From Flavobacteriales bacterium (lineage in GTDB: Bacteria; Bacteroidota; Bacteroidia; Flavobacteriales_F; PHOS-HE28): 64,000 bases of DNA. Numbering within the stretch: position 1 is the stretch's first letter; every line of letters begins with the position of its first letter. This document shows positions 1 to 9,500 of the stretch, in pieces. Under the pieces are notes generated by a model. The model was given only the letters and a program-made list of their open reading frames with translations. It did no database searches and was not told the DNA's origin. The stretch lies in assembly GCA_016713875.1 (NCBI GenBank), contig JADJOI010000003.1:3348001-3412000 (forward strand). Reading direction: 5' to 3'. Both the position numbers and the translations under genes were made by a program.

Positions 1-1231
1 TCCCTCCGCCACCGTACACGACGCGGCCGCTTCCGGTGCGGAACACCTGGGCGGAGTCCACCTGGGCGCTATCGGCGTGTAACAGTTCTCCGTGGTCGAA
101 GCGCGCGGCCAGATCATCGGCATAGTCGATCCCCTCCCCGTAGGGCCGCTGAATGCTTCGGCCGCTGGGGGTGTAATAGCGGGCGGTGGTCAGGCGCACG
201 GCGCTGTGATCGGGCAGGTCGAGGTGTTCCTGCACCAGGCCTTTCCCGAAGGAGCGGCGGCCCACGATCGTTCCGCGGTCATTGTCCTGCACCGCGCCGG
301 CCAGGATCTCACTGGCACTGGCGCTGCCTTCGTCGATCAGCACGGCCAGGGGCACCGTCTCCAGCAGCCCGTTGCGCGTGGCGCGGTAGTCCTGGCGCGG
401 ATGCGAGCGGCCCTGGGTGTACACGATCATCCGGCCCTCGGGCAGGAACTCATCGGCCAGTTCGATGGCCGCGTTGAGGTATCCGCCGCCGTTGCCACGC
501 AGGTCAAGGACCAAGCGCTGCATGCCGGCCTGCTGCAGAGCCCGGGCCGCGTCCACGAACTCCTGGTGTGTGGTGCGTGCGAAGCGCACGAGCTTGATGT
601 ATCCGGTGCCATCGGGGCGGAGCAGGCTGGCGGCCACGCTGGTGATGGGGATCTTGCCGCGTTGGATGGTGACCTCGAAGGGGCGGGCCTGGCCCTTTCG
701 CACGATGGACACGGTGACCGAGCTGCCGCCCGGGCCGCGCAGGCGCTCCATCACCTGTTCGTTGGTGATGTCCATGCCGGTCATGGGCTTCCCGTCGGCG
801 GCCACGATGCGATCGCCGGCGCGGATGCCCAATGCGGCGCTGGGGCCGCCTTCCACCGGGGCGATCACCACCACGGTGTCGTGCTGGATGGCGAACTCCA
901 CCCCGATGCCCTCGAAGCTGCCTTCGAGGGGCTCCTGGGCGGCGCGCAGTTCGGCGGCGCTGATGTAGTAGCTGTGGGGGTCGAGCCGTTGCAGAAGGTC
1001 CTGGATCACCTCCTCCACCAGCTGCGTCTTGGCCACGGTGTCCACGTACTGCCGGTCGATGAGGTCGAGCACCTGGTCCACCTTGTCGGAGGGGCTGGTG
1101 CCGGGGGCCACGAAGAGGGCGGGCAGGGGCATGTGCTCGCGGCGCATGCCGTGGCCGATGAAGAGTCCGGCCACCAGGGCCAGGCTCAGCAGCAGCGGCA
1201 CCGCCGGGTGGATGGTGCGGGGGTCCCTCAT
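1..1231 (-). CDS. S41 family C-terminal processing peptidase (3' end beyond window)
   Basis: The reading frame opens with ATG at 1231 and is still open at position 2, so the C-terminus is missing. The N-terminus (MRDPRTIHPAVPLLLSLALV) gives one signal anchor, so the protease acts in the periplasm or envelope. A PDZ domain follows (the stretch read from about 900 to 700), then the S41 catalytic core: the segment DEGSASASEILAGA, read near 330, carries the catalytic Ser, and RRSFGKGLVQE follows. The motif RTGSGRVVYGGGG near the window edge is typical of CTP/Prc proteases. Family members cut proteins near their C-termini during envelope quality control. Its start overlaps the stop of the deaminase gene (ATGA), so the two are probably one transcript. 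Domain assignment is confident; the substrate is unknown. Confidence 0.93.
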   Translation of the reverse strand, partial: MRDPRTIHPAVPLLLSLALVAGLFIGHGMRREHMPLPALFVAPGTSPSDKVDQVLDLIDRQYVDTVAKTQLVEEVIQDLLQRLDPHSYYISAAELRAAQEPLEGSFEGIGVEFAIQHDTVVVIAPVEGGPSAALGIRAGDRIVAADGKPMTGMDITNEQVMERLRGPGGSSVTVSIVRKGQARPFEVTIQRGKIPITSVAASLLRPDGTGYIKLVRFARTTHQEFVDAARALQQAGMQRLVLDLRGNGGGYLNAAIELADEFLPEGRMIVYTQGRSHPRQDYRATRNGLLETVPLAVLIDEGSASASEILAGAVQDNDRGTIVGRRSFGKGLVQEHLDLPDHSAVRLTTARYYTPSGRSIQRPYGEGIDYADDLAARFDHGELLHADSAQVDSAQVFRTGSGRVVYGGGG

Positions 1232-1686
1232 GCAGGGTCGGGTTCGAGTTGCTGCAGGGCCACCCCGCCACGCGCCAGAAGGTCCAGGCCGGAGGGGTCC
1301 TTGTAGGCGGTGAGGTACACGAGGCGCTTGATGCCGGCCTGCAGGATGAGCTTGCTGCACTCCTTGCAGGGTGAATGCGTGAGGTACAACGTCGCACCCC
1401 GCGCATTGTTGGTGCTGCGGGCCACTTTCATGATGGCGTTGGCCTCGGCGTGCAGCACGTACCAAAGGGTCATGCCGCTCTCATCCTCACAGTCGTTGGG
1501 GAAGCCGGTGGGGGTGCCGTTGTAGCCGTCGCTGATGATCATGCCCTCCCTCACGATGAGGGCGCCCACCTTCTTGCGTGTGCAGTGGCTCAGCTTCGCC
1601 CATTCCTGGGCCATGCGCATGTAGGCGCGGTCGTAGCGTTCCTGCTTCTTGGGGTCGGAATAGACCAACTGCTCCTGCGTGCCCAT
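1228..1686 (-). CDS. dCMP deaminase (ComEB-like cytidine/deoxycytidylate deaminase)
   Basis: A zinc-dependent deaminase of about 152 aa converting dCMP to dUMP in pyrimidine nucleotide synthesis. The zinc and active-site motifs are visible as HAEAN (His ligand and catalytic Glu) and PCKEC (two Cys ligands), and the substrate-loop sequence SDGYNGTPTGF matches the family. I chose ATG at 1686 (MGTQEQLVYSDPKKQERYD), which gives the usual family length. An upstream ATG at 1713 would add nine residues translated from a low-complexity repeat stretch and looks wrong. The gene overlaps the downstream S41 protease gene by four bases. Confidence 0.93.
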   Translation of the reverse strand: MGTQEQLVYSDPKKQERYDRAYMRMAQEWAKLSHCTRKKVGALIVREGMIISDGYNGTPTGFPNDCEDESGMTLWYVLHAEANAIMKVARSTNNARGATLYLTHSPCKECSKLILQAGIKRLVYLTAYKDPSGLDLLARGGVALQQLEPDPA

Positions 1687-1795
1687 GGATCCTTCATGTG
1701 CCCATGCGGCCATGTGCTCGTGTGCCCATCAAATGCACAAGTCACCCGGTCAGGCCATGACCACATGCTCGCATGAGCACATGGGCACATGTTCT
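1683..1795. repeat. Low-complexity tract of imperfect ATGTGCCCATG-like words, partly inverted
   Basis: Between the deaminase start and tRNA-Leu the sequence repeatedly uses words such as CATGTGCCCATG, CATGTGCTCGTGTGCCCAT and GAGCACATGGGCACATG. Several are reverse complements of each other, so the stretch could fold into imperfect hairpins. It holds no coding signal that I can see. It could be an intergenic repetitive element; I do not recognise a family. Confidence 0.5.
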
Positions 1796-1880
1796 TGGTA
1801 CCCAGGGCGGGACTCGAACCCGCACGAATTGCTTCACTGGTGTTTGAGACCAGCGCGTCTACCGATTCCGCCACCTGGGT
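1796..1880 (-). tRNA. tRNA-Leu (anticodon CAA)
   Basis: On the minus strand the acceptor stem ACCCAGG (1880-1874) pairs with CCTGGGT (1806-1800). It is followed by discriminator A and an encoded CCA (1799-1796). The anticodon arm CTGGT-CTCAAAC-ACCAG places CAA at positions 34-36, reading the Leu codon UUG. The long variable arm expected of a class II tRNA is present, and the T arm contains GGTTCGAGTCC. About 85 nt. Confidence 0.95.
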
Positions 1881-2043
1881 AGGGGGCACGAAGGGTGCGA
1901 AGATAGCGGGCTGGAGCGGCTTCGACAGTCCCCTCAGGTCCACCTTCCCGCTCAGGATGAGGCCGTCTTGTCCTTCCTCACGGGACCAGTACCGGAATAC
2001 TTGGCCTGATGCGACAAGGGCATTCGTGGGTTGGCCGAACGGG

Positions 2044-2610
2044 TCACTTCAGGCAAGCGGAGTACTTCTTGATCTTATCACCATCCTTCGCATCCACCGT
2101 GATGTCGATGGCTTGGTCGTTCACATGCACTCGGAACAGCTCGACCATGTGCTCCGAGAGCAATGGATAGAACCGTTGGTCGACCGCATAGGTCAACGTG
2201 TATTGCGTTTTGATCACAGGCGGTGTCGTGGAAGTGCCTGGGCTGGCCACGAACGTGACCGGTGTGGCCGTGTTCGTGTTCCGGTAGTGGAGCGTATCGC
2301 CATTGGCCAGCTTGGTGATCATCAGGTTGCCCGGCTCCACCTTGAAGGATCGATCATGGGGGTAGGTCAAGGTGATCGAGATCTCCGGCTTGTCGCCGAC
2401 CTTGCCGACACCGATCCCGATGCCGCCTCCCATTCGAATGCCTTCAGCGACGATGTGCTCTCCGGTCAGTGGGTCCTTCCGGTCGATCTTGAACTTGCAT
2501 TTCTGGGCCTGACCTGTTCCAGGAAGCAGGATCAGCGACACGATGATCGCGGATGATCGGATGAGGTTGATCAGGTGATCCGGCAACATGCCGAGCTCCG
2601 TGCCGTACAT
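2044..2610 (-). CDS. Hypothetical secreted protein
   Basis: I do not recognise this 188-aa protein. The N-terminus has a charged start, a hydrophobic run (SSAIIVSLILLPGTGQAQ) and a plausible signal-peptidase site after AQA/AQ, so it is probably exported. The mature part is predicted beta-rich, with a glycine patch (MGGGIGIGVGKVG) and one Cys near each end (KCKF and SACLK), which could form a disulfide. No lipobox and no T9SS sorting domain is seen. It sits alone between tRNA-Leu and glyS on the same strand. An internal Met at residue 8 is an alternative start. Confidence 0.7.
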   Translation of the reverse strand: MYGTELGMLPDHLINLIRSSAIIVSLILLPGTGQAQKCKFKIDRKDPLTGEHIVAEGIRMGGGIGIGVGKVGDKPEISITLTYPHDRSFKVEPGNLMITKLANGDTLHYRNTNTATPVTFVASPGTSTTPPVIKTQYTLTYAVDQRFYPLLSEHMVELFRVHVNDQAIDITVDAKDGDKIKKYSACLK

Positions 2611-2719
2611 GGGTGTTGGGGTTGATGGGCGAAGTTAGCGGCTTACCGCAAGAACACCGGGCTCTTCGCGTGTTGCACCAACGCCGTGTTCCATGACCGG
2701 AAACGCGCTATGCGTTTCG

Positions 2720-4261
2720 TCAGAGCTGCTTCAACAACCCCCGCAGGTCCACCTTCTCGCCCACGATCCGCTCCACCTCGCTGATCCTCACCCGCTCCTG
2801 CTGCAAGCTGTCGCGCTCGCGGATGGTGACCGCGTCGTCCGTAAGGGTCTCGTGGTCCACGGTGATGCAGTAAGGTGTTCCGATGGCGTCCTGGCGTCGG
2901 TAGCGCTTGCCGATGCTGTCCTTCTCGTCGTACTGGCAGTTGTGGTCCAGCTTCAGGCGGTCCATGATGGTGCGGGCCTTCTCGGGCAGACCGTCCTTTT
3001 TGATCAGCGGCAGCACGGCCACCTTCACGGGCGCCAGTGCCGCCGGGATGCGCAGCACCACGCGCTCCTCGCCGTTCTCCAGCTTCTCCTCGTCGAAGGC
3101 CGCGCTGAGGATGGCGAGGAACATGCGGTCCAGACCGATGCTGGTCTCCAGCACGTAGGGCACGTAGCTCTCGTTGGCCTCGGGGTCGAAGTAGGTGAGC
3201 TTGCGGCCGCTGTACTTCTCGTGGTTGGCCAGGTCGAAGTCGGTGCGGCTGTGGATGCCCTCAAGTTCCTTGAAGCCCATCGGGAAGCGGAACTCGATGT
3301 CGCAGGCCGCGTCGGCGTAGTGCGCCAGCTTGATGTGGTCGTGGTAGCGGTAGTGGTCGGCGGGCAGGCCCAGGGCGCGGTGCCAGGCCATGCGCTTGGC
3401 CTTCCAGCGCTCGTACCACTCCTGCTGGGTGCCGGGCTTGATGAAGAACTGCATCTCCATCTGCTCGAACTCGCGCATGCGGAAGATGAACTGCCGCGCC
3501 ACGATCTCGTTGCGGAAGGCCTTGCCGGTCTGTGCGATGCCGAAGGGGATCTTCATCCGCGCGCTCTTCTGCACATTGAGGAAGTTGACGAAGATGCCCT
3601 GGGCGGTCTCCGGACGCAGGTAGATGGTGCTGCTCTCGCCGCTCACACTGCCCAGCTCGGTGGCGAACATCAGGTTGAACTGGCGCACATCGGTCCAGTT
3701 GCCCGTGCCGCTGATGGGGCACTTGATCTCCTCGTCGATGATCAGCTGACGCACGGCCACCAGGTCGTTCGCCTCCAGCGCGGCCTTCATGCGGCCTTCC
3801 ACGGCATCGATCCGCTCCTGGCTGCGCTTCACGTTGGGGTTGGTGGCGCGGAATTGCGCCTCATCGAAGGCCTCGCCGAACTTCTTGCGGCCCTTCTCCA
3901 CCTCCTTCTCGATCTTGTCGGCGTACTTGGCCATGTGCTCTTCGAGGAGCACGTCGGCGCGGTAGCGCTTCTTGCTGTCCTTGTTGTCGATCAGCGGATC
4001 GTTGAAGGCGTCCACGTGGCCGCTGGCCTTCCAGGTGGTGGGGTGCATGAAGATGGCCGCGTCGATGCCCACGATGTTCTCGTTGAGCTTGGTCATGGCC
4101 TCCCACCAGTAGCGGCGGATGTTGTTCTTCAGCTCCACGCCGTACGGACCGTAGTCGTAGGTGGCGCTGAGGCCGTCGTAGATCTCGCTGCTGGGGAACA
4201 CGAAGCCATACTCCTTGGCATGGCCGATGAGGGTCTTGAGCCGGTCTTCCTGGTTGCTCAT
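2720..4261 (-). CDS. glyS: Glycyl-tRNA synthetase, dimeric (alpha2) class II type
   Basis: 513 aa, the usual length for the single-chain dimeric enzyme, which charges tRNA-Gly with glycine in the cytoplasm. Motifs visible include SATYDYGPYGVELKNN near the N-terminus, the motif-2 region RPETAQGIFVNF followed by RNEIVARQFIFRMREFEQME, and the GLDRMFLAIL motif-3 segment. The C-terminal anticodon-binding domain begins around APVKVAVLPLIKKDGLPEKA. The start MSNQEDRLKTLIGHAKEYGF matches family starts. A possible Bacteroidota promoter box lies just upstream. Confidence 0.97.
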   Translation of the reverse strand: MSNQEDRLKTLIGHAKEYGFVFPSSEIYDGLSATYDYGPYGVELKNNIRRYWWEAMTKLNENIVGIDAAIFMHPTTWKASGHVDAFNDPLIDNKDSKKRYRADVLLEEHMAKYADKIEKEVEKGRKKFGEAFDEAQFRATNPNVKRSQERIDAVEGRMKAALEANDLVAVRQLIIDEEIKCPISGTGNWTDVRQFNLMFATELGSVSGESSTIYLRPETAQGIFVNFLNVQKSARMKIPFGIAQTGKAFRNEIVARQFIFRMREFEQMEMQFFIKPGTQQEWYERWKAKRMAWHRALGLPADHYRYHDHIKLAHYADAACDIEFRFPMGFKELEGIHSRTDFDLANHEKYSGRKLTYFDPEANESYVPYVLETSIGLDRMFLAILSAAFDEEKLENGEERVVLRIPAALAPVKVAVLPLIKKDGLPEKARTIMDRLKLDHNCQYDEKDSIGKRYRRQDAIGTPYCITVDHETLTDDAVTIRERDSLQQERVRISEVERIVGEKVDLRGLLKQL

Positions 4262-4568
4262 AAGATGGGCGTGCGCTCTGGAATGCTTCAGCGTCGCGGG
4301 CGCAAAGATGGGGAGCCGCGTTGTGATCCGCGGCTTGGGCCCTAGGGGCGTACCGGGTCACACCACAACGAGCGTGGGGTGGTCCGGACGACGCACGTTC
4401 ACGCGGGATGCGAGCGTTGAAAAGGCCATGGAACCCAGCTCGAAAAGGATCGCTTCGCACCTCGTCCCGTCAACACGCCCGTGTGCGCAACTTGGGGGGG
4501 GCCACGGCCTGCCTCCGCTGGGCCCCCGGGTACTTTCGGCGCGGCCGCTCGTGCGTCCTGCCCCGTCC
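4262..4568. promoter_or_regulatory. Divergent intergenic region between glyS and the T9SS locus
   Basis: 307 bases without a convincing gene. On the minus strand CATCTTTG (4303-4310) resembles the Bacteroidota -7 box TAnnTTTG, about 40 bases before the glyS start. On the plus strand TACTTTCG (4531-4538) lies about 30 bases before the cargo gene ATG. Neither has a clearly placed -33 TTG. These are pattern matches only. Confidence 0.3.
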
Positions 4569-5576
4569 ATGCCCACCCTGCTGCGGATCGCCTGGTTGCT
4601 GCTGCCTCTGCTGGCGGGCGGGCCTGCGGTGTGGGCCCAGCCGGTGAACGACGATTGCGCTTCGGCCCTGACGCTGTGCGCCCAGCAGCCGCTCACGGGG
4701 AACAATACGGGGGCCGTGGGCATCCCGGGCTTCTGCCCCGGCACCAACAGCGTGCTGTGGTACACCTTCACCACCAATTCGCAGGGCGGCCCGGTGAACG
4801 TGGCCATCAACGGATTGGACTGTCCGGTGGTGGCCGGCATGGACAATGAGCTCAGCGTCATCGTGCTGAGCGGCGACGGCAGCTGCCTGCCGGGCAGCTT
4901 CACTGCGGTGGGCGATTGCACCCAGGATTCGGTGGACTTCACCATGACCACGGACAGCCTGTCGGCCAATACGCAGTACTGGGTGCTGGTGAGCGGAGTG
5001 GCGGACAACGGGGCCACGATCAGCGCACAGTGCGACTTCGAGATCACGCCCAGTGGTCCCGGAATGGACATCGTGGGGGTGGATTTCAGCGCGGGCGAGG
5101 ATGTGGAGATCGGCGAAGGCGAGTATGCGGAGCTGGAGGCCACCGGCGGCACCACCTACACCTGGACGCCGAACGCCGGGTTGAGCGATGACGCGATCCC
5201 CGATCCGTTGGCCAATCCGACGGAGACCACGACCTACACGGTGACCACGCAGTTGAACGGCTGCACGTACAGCGACGAGGTGCTGGTGGAGGTGATCCGG
5301 CGGATCCAACCGACGAACACCATCACTCCCAATGGCGATGGCTTCAATGACACGTGGACCATCTTCGGCATCTCGGATTACCCGGCCTGCGAGGTGACCA
5401 TCTACGATCGCTGGGGCCAGCGTGTGTTCCGTAGCGTGGGCTATGCCGAACCCTGGGGCGGCACCAACGGCGGAGCGCGTCTGCCGATGGCCACCTACTA
5501 CTACCACATCGTGCTCAATACCCGGGAGGGTGGGTCCGCCGTGGCCTACACCGGGTCCATCACCATCGTGCGATGA
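4569..5576 (+). CDS. T9SS type B cargo protein (gliding-motility-type C-terminal domain)
   Basis: 335 aa from ATG 4569 (MPTLLRIAWLLLPLLAGG), chosen because a standard signal peptide ending in VWAQ follows at once; upstream in-frame starts lack this. The N-terminal domain (PVNDDCASALTLCAQQPL) resembles the domain found in many Bacteroidota surface proteins beginning NDDC. A PKD/Ig-like segment with YTWTPNAGLSDDAI follows. The last 85 residues are a type B sorting domain: TNTITPNGDGFNDTW, CEVTIYDRWGQRVF, and the YYYHIVL end. It should be exported by Sec, then carried across the outer membrane by the T9SS. It overlaps the downstream PorP gene by four bases, consistent with a cognate cargo/PorP pair. 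Confidence 0.88.
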   Translation: MPTLLRIAWLLLPLLAGGPAVWAQPVNDDCASALTLCAQQPLTGNNTGAVGIPGFCPGTNSVLWYTFTTNSQGGPVNVAINGLDCPVVAGMDNELSVIVLSGDGSCLPGSFTAVGDCTQDSVDFTMTTDSLSANTQYWVLVSGVADNGATISAQCDFEITPSGPGMDIVGVDFSAGEDVEIGEGEYAELEATGGTTYTWTPNAGLSDDAIPDPLANPTETTTYTVTTQLNGCTYSDEVLVEVIRRIQPTNTITPNGDGFNDTWTIFGISDYPACEVTIYDRWGQRVFRSVGYAEPWGGTNGGARLPMATYYYHIVLNTREGGSAVAYTGSITIVR

Positions 5577-6511
5577 GGGCCGTGCTGCTGTTGACCGTCG
5601 TGCTCTGCGCCATGGGGGTGCGGGCGCAGCAGGTGCCGCAGTACTCGCAGAACGTCCTCAACTACTTCAACATCAATCCGGCGGTGGCGGGCAGCAAGGA
5701 CTGCATCGACGTGCGGCTGGGTTTCCGCAAGCAGTGGGTCGGTTTCGAGAACGCACCCACCACGGGCTGGGCCAGTGTGCACGCCACCATCCGCAACAAG
5801 AAGAAACCCTACCTGAAGGGCAAGCACGGCATCGGCGGCTACGTGGAGGCCGACGACACGGGCCCGCTGGGCTATACGCTGATCAACCTCGCGTACGCCT
5901 ACCACGTGCGCATGAACAAGGACCACTACCTGGCGATGGGCACCTTCCTGGGGGTGAAGCAGCAGAAGTTCGATGTGGGTCAGACGCTGGTAGCGGACTT
6001 CAACGACCCTGTGCTGGCGAGCAAGAGCTCCACCTTCGTGTTCCCGATCATCTCGCCCGGGATCTGGTTGTACAGCAGGACATACTGGGCCGGCCTCAGT
6101 GTGCACCAGCTGCTGAACAACCGTGTGCCCGGCATCGGGACGGATTCGCGGCTGAGCCCGCACTACATGCTGAGCGCGGGCTACCGCTGGCGCCTCGGCC
6201 GCAAGACGTCGGTGACCCCCAACGCACTGATCAAGCTCTCGCGAGGGTCGCCCATGGCCATGGACATCAACGCCATGCTGGAGTGGAACCGGGTGCTGGG
6301 CATCGGGGTGAGTTACCGCAACCAGGATGCAGTGGTGGCCATGGTGAAGTTCGGCTTCCTGAAGTTCTTCACCCTCGGCTACGCGTACGACATCACCACC
6401 TCGCGTCTGAAGGCCGCGAGCAGCAACACGCACGAGGTGATCCTGGGCATCACCCCCTGCATCCCGGTCGACCCCAGCAAGCGCATCGTCAGCTGCCCCA
6501 TCTTCGAATAG
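5573..6511 (+). CDS. PorP/SprF family T9SS outer-membrane protein (first of three)
   Basis: 312 aa. A signal peptide (MRAVLLLTVVLCAMGVRAQQ) is followed by the hallmark PorP/SprF start: QVPQYSQNVLNYFNINPAVAGS, then FRKQWVGFENAPTT. The body consists of alternating beta-strands as in an outer-membrane barrel, ending FGYAYD-like (LGYAYDITTSRLKA) and THEVILGI. In Flavobacterium johnsoniae SprF is needed for secretion of SprB, and family members are generally linked to type B cargo. Start overlaps the cargo gene stop (ATGA), so the pair is translationally coupled. Confidence 0.93.
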   Translation: MRAVLLLTVVLCAMGVRAQQVPQYSQNVLNYFNINPAVAGSKDCIDVRLGFRKQWVGFENAPTTGWASVHATIRNKKKPYLKGKHGIGGYVEADDTGPLGYTLINLAYAYHVRMNKDHYLAMGTFLGVKQQKFDVGQTLVADFNDPVLASKSSTFVFPIISPGIWLYSRTYWAGLSVHQLLNNRVPGIGTDSRLSPHYMLSAGYRWRLGRKTSVTPNALIKLSRGSPMAMDINAMLEWNRVLGIGVSYRNQDAVVAMVKFGFLKFFTLGYAYDITTSRLKAASSNTHEVILGITPCIPVDPSKRIVSCPIFE

Positions 6512-6517
6512 GACCCC

Positions 6518-9500
6518 ATGAAGGACCACGGACCCCGAACGCACTTCCGCCCGCTCTTGCTCACGCTGCTCCTGATGGGAGGCGTGGTGCGCGCCCAGGA
6601 TGTCCTCTACTGGACCGGCGGCGATGGAGGCTGGAGCGATGCCCGCATGTGGTCCGCCGCGCCGGATGGAGCGGGCGGTGCCGGCGTGCCGGACGAAAGC
6701 ACCGAGGTGCGCATCGGTGGCACGGATGCCGTGGTGCGCGTGGAAGGGTCGGTGGCCTGCCGCTCATTGCATGTGGATGCACGCGGTGCACGCGTGCGCG
6801 TGAGCGGTGGTGCACAGGCGCAGGTATCGATCGCCGGTGGATGGGTGATGGCCGGTGATGCCGGGATGGAGGTACAGGGGGGTGTGCGGCTCACGGGCCG
6901 CGCCGGCGATGCGGTGATCGACCTGCACGGGGTGGAGGTGGACTGCGATGTGGTGTTGGACGGACCGGGAAGCTGGGACCTGGTGAGCGCGCTGGCGATC
7001 GATGCGGCGCACGCCGTGCGATTGGAGCGTGGTGAGCTGCGGTTGAACGGCGGCGTGCTGAAGGCCGGAACGCTGGTCGTGGACCCCAAGGCCGCCGGCG
7101 GGTTCATGGCCGACGGTGCCATGGTGCTGGTGGACGCCCTCGAGGGCCAGGGTGCGCCGCGCGTGGCCTGGCAGCCCTCAACGATGCTTCTGGTGAACGG
7201 AGCGGCCCAGCGCTGGGACGGAACGGCGGTGAGCGAGGCGGACCTGATGCGCGCGGCCGTGAACTGCGGAACGGGCGCCGGCCAGACCCCCTTCCAGGTG
7301 GACGCCACGGTGACCAGCAACTACAACGGCTTCGGGGTGAGCTGCAGCGGGCAGTGCAACGCGTCCGTGAACGTGTCCATCCAAGGCGGCATCGGGCCCT
7401 TCGCCATCCAGTGGCAGGGCGGCCCCAATGGCTCGGGAACGTCCCTGCCGTGGGTGAACACCTGCGCGGGGAACAAGCTGGTGATCGTCACCGACCTGGG
7501 GCAGAACGTGGGTTGCTTCGCCTCGGTGCTGGTGACGCCGCCCCCCCCGCTGGGCGTGGTCTTTTTCGGGCTCAATCCACCGGCCTGCGCCAACGTGTGC
7601 AACGGCACGGCCATCACCTTTCCGGGCGGCGGCACGGGTTTCGGCTACCAGTACAACTGGAACAACGGGGCGGAGACCGTGCCGAACCCCTCCCAGTTGT
7701 GCGCAGGGGTGAACTCGTTGGAGATCATCGATGCGAACGGCTGTGTGTTCGACACCACCTTCACGATCACCCTGCTGCCCTTGGCGGCCACCTTGCAGAG
7801 CACCCCACCGAGCTGCGCGGGCGATTGCGACGGCACGGCGGAGGTGACGGTCACCGGCGGCACGCCGGGCTACACCTACAACTGGGAGCCGGGCACCCCG
7901 ACAGGGGACGGCACGCCACAAGTGACCGGGCTTTGCGCGGGCAACTACACGGTGCTGGTGGCCGATGCCAACGGGTGTGATACACTGATCGCGTTCAGCC
8001 TGGTGGCACCGCCACCGATCGTGCCGAACCTGGTGACCACTCCGGCAAGCTGCGCCACCTCGTGCGACGGCTCGGCCACGGCCACCCCGTCCGGTGCTGT
8101 TGGCCCCTTCACGTTCCAGTGGACCCCGGCGCCGGGAAGCGGGCAAGGCACCGGCACGGCCACTGGGTTGTGCGCCGGGAGCGGCACGGTGTTGATCACC
8201 GATCAGCCCACGGGGTGTGACACGCTGGTGAGCTTCATCATCGCCTCACCGCCACCGCTGCTGGCCACGCTGACGCCGGTGAACGTCACTTGCGCGAACG
8301 ACTGCGACGGAAGCGCTGACGTGGTGGTGAGCGGAGGCACGCCAGGGTACACCTACACATGGACCCCCCCGCCGGGCGCAGGCCAGGGCACACCGAACGT
8401 CACCGGGCTCTGCGCGGGCAACTACACCTTGCTGGTGGCCGATGCGGTGGGCTGCGACACGCTGATCGGGTTCACGATCACGGCACCCCCACCGTTCATC
8501 ATCGTGCTCGACACCACCTCCGTGAGCTGTTCCGGTGTGTGTGATGGGGCTGCATCCGTACAGGTCTCCGGCGGAACCCCGAACTACGGCTATCTCTGGT
8601 CGAACGGGCAGATGGGTCCGGCGATCACGGCGCTCTGCGCCGGTCCCTATTCCGTCACCGTGTCTGATGCGAACGGATGCGACACCACGCTGGCCTTCGT
8701 GCTTGCCGAGCCGCCGCCGATCGATGCCGTGCCCACGCAAACGAACGTGACCTGCGGTGGGCAGTGTGATGGCACGGCCTCCGTGGCCGTGACCGGTGGC
8801 ACGCCCGGATACACGTACGTGTGGACGCCTGCACCCGGCGGAGGTCAGGGTACGGCGGATGCGACGGGCCTGTGCGCTGGTCCGTACAGCGTGCTCATCA
8901 CCGATGCGAACGGATGCACGGTCTCCGTGCCGTTCACCATCCTTGATGCGGTGCCCCTGCAGTTCTCGCTCAACGTGCAGGACGCTTCTTGTCCTGGGGT
9001 GTGCGATGGTGAAGCGGGAGTGATCGTCACGGGCGGTACACCGAATTACGTCTACCTGTGGTCGCCTGCACCAGGCGGGGGCCAGGGTACGGCGAACGTC
9101 ACCGGTCTGTGTGCCGGTCCCTACCAGTTGACCGTGACCGACGCGCTGGGTTGCGACAGCACCATCGCCTTCACGGTGAACGCCCCCACGGCCATCCTGC
9201 CGAACGAGGTGGTGGTGGAGCCGGTGTGCGCCGGCTCGTGCGATGGCAGCATCACCTTGGCGCCCACAGGGGGCACGGGCGTCCACACGTTCACTTGGAC
9301 GCCTCAGCCGCCCAACGGTCAGGGTCAGCCGCAGGCCACAGGCCTATGCGCGGGCCTTTGGAGCGTCACGATCACCTCCGGTGGTTGCGACACCACGCTC
9401 ACGATCGACCTACAGGCTCCGCCGGCCCTGGATGTGCAATTGACCTCGACGGACGCCAGCTGCGCGGATGCGTGCGATGGTGCGGCCACGGCCGCGGTGA

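Noticed and set aside
92..1306. Plus-strand frame of 404 codons at the left edge
   Set aside because: Antisense to the partial S41 protease, whose catalytic motifs read on the minus strand.
2693..4345. Antisense frame opposite glyS
   Set aside because: Shadow of a strongly conserved synthetase; no domain content.
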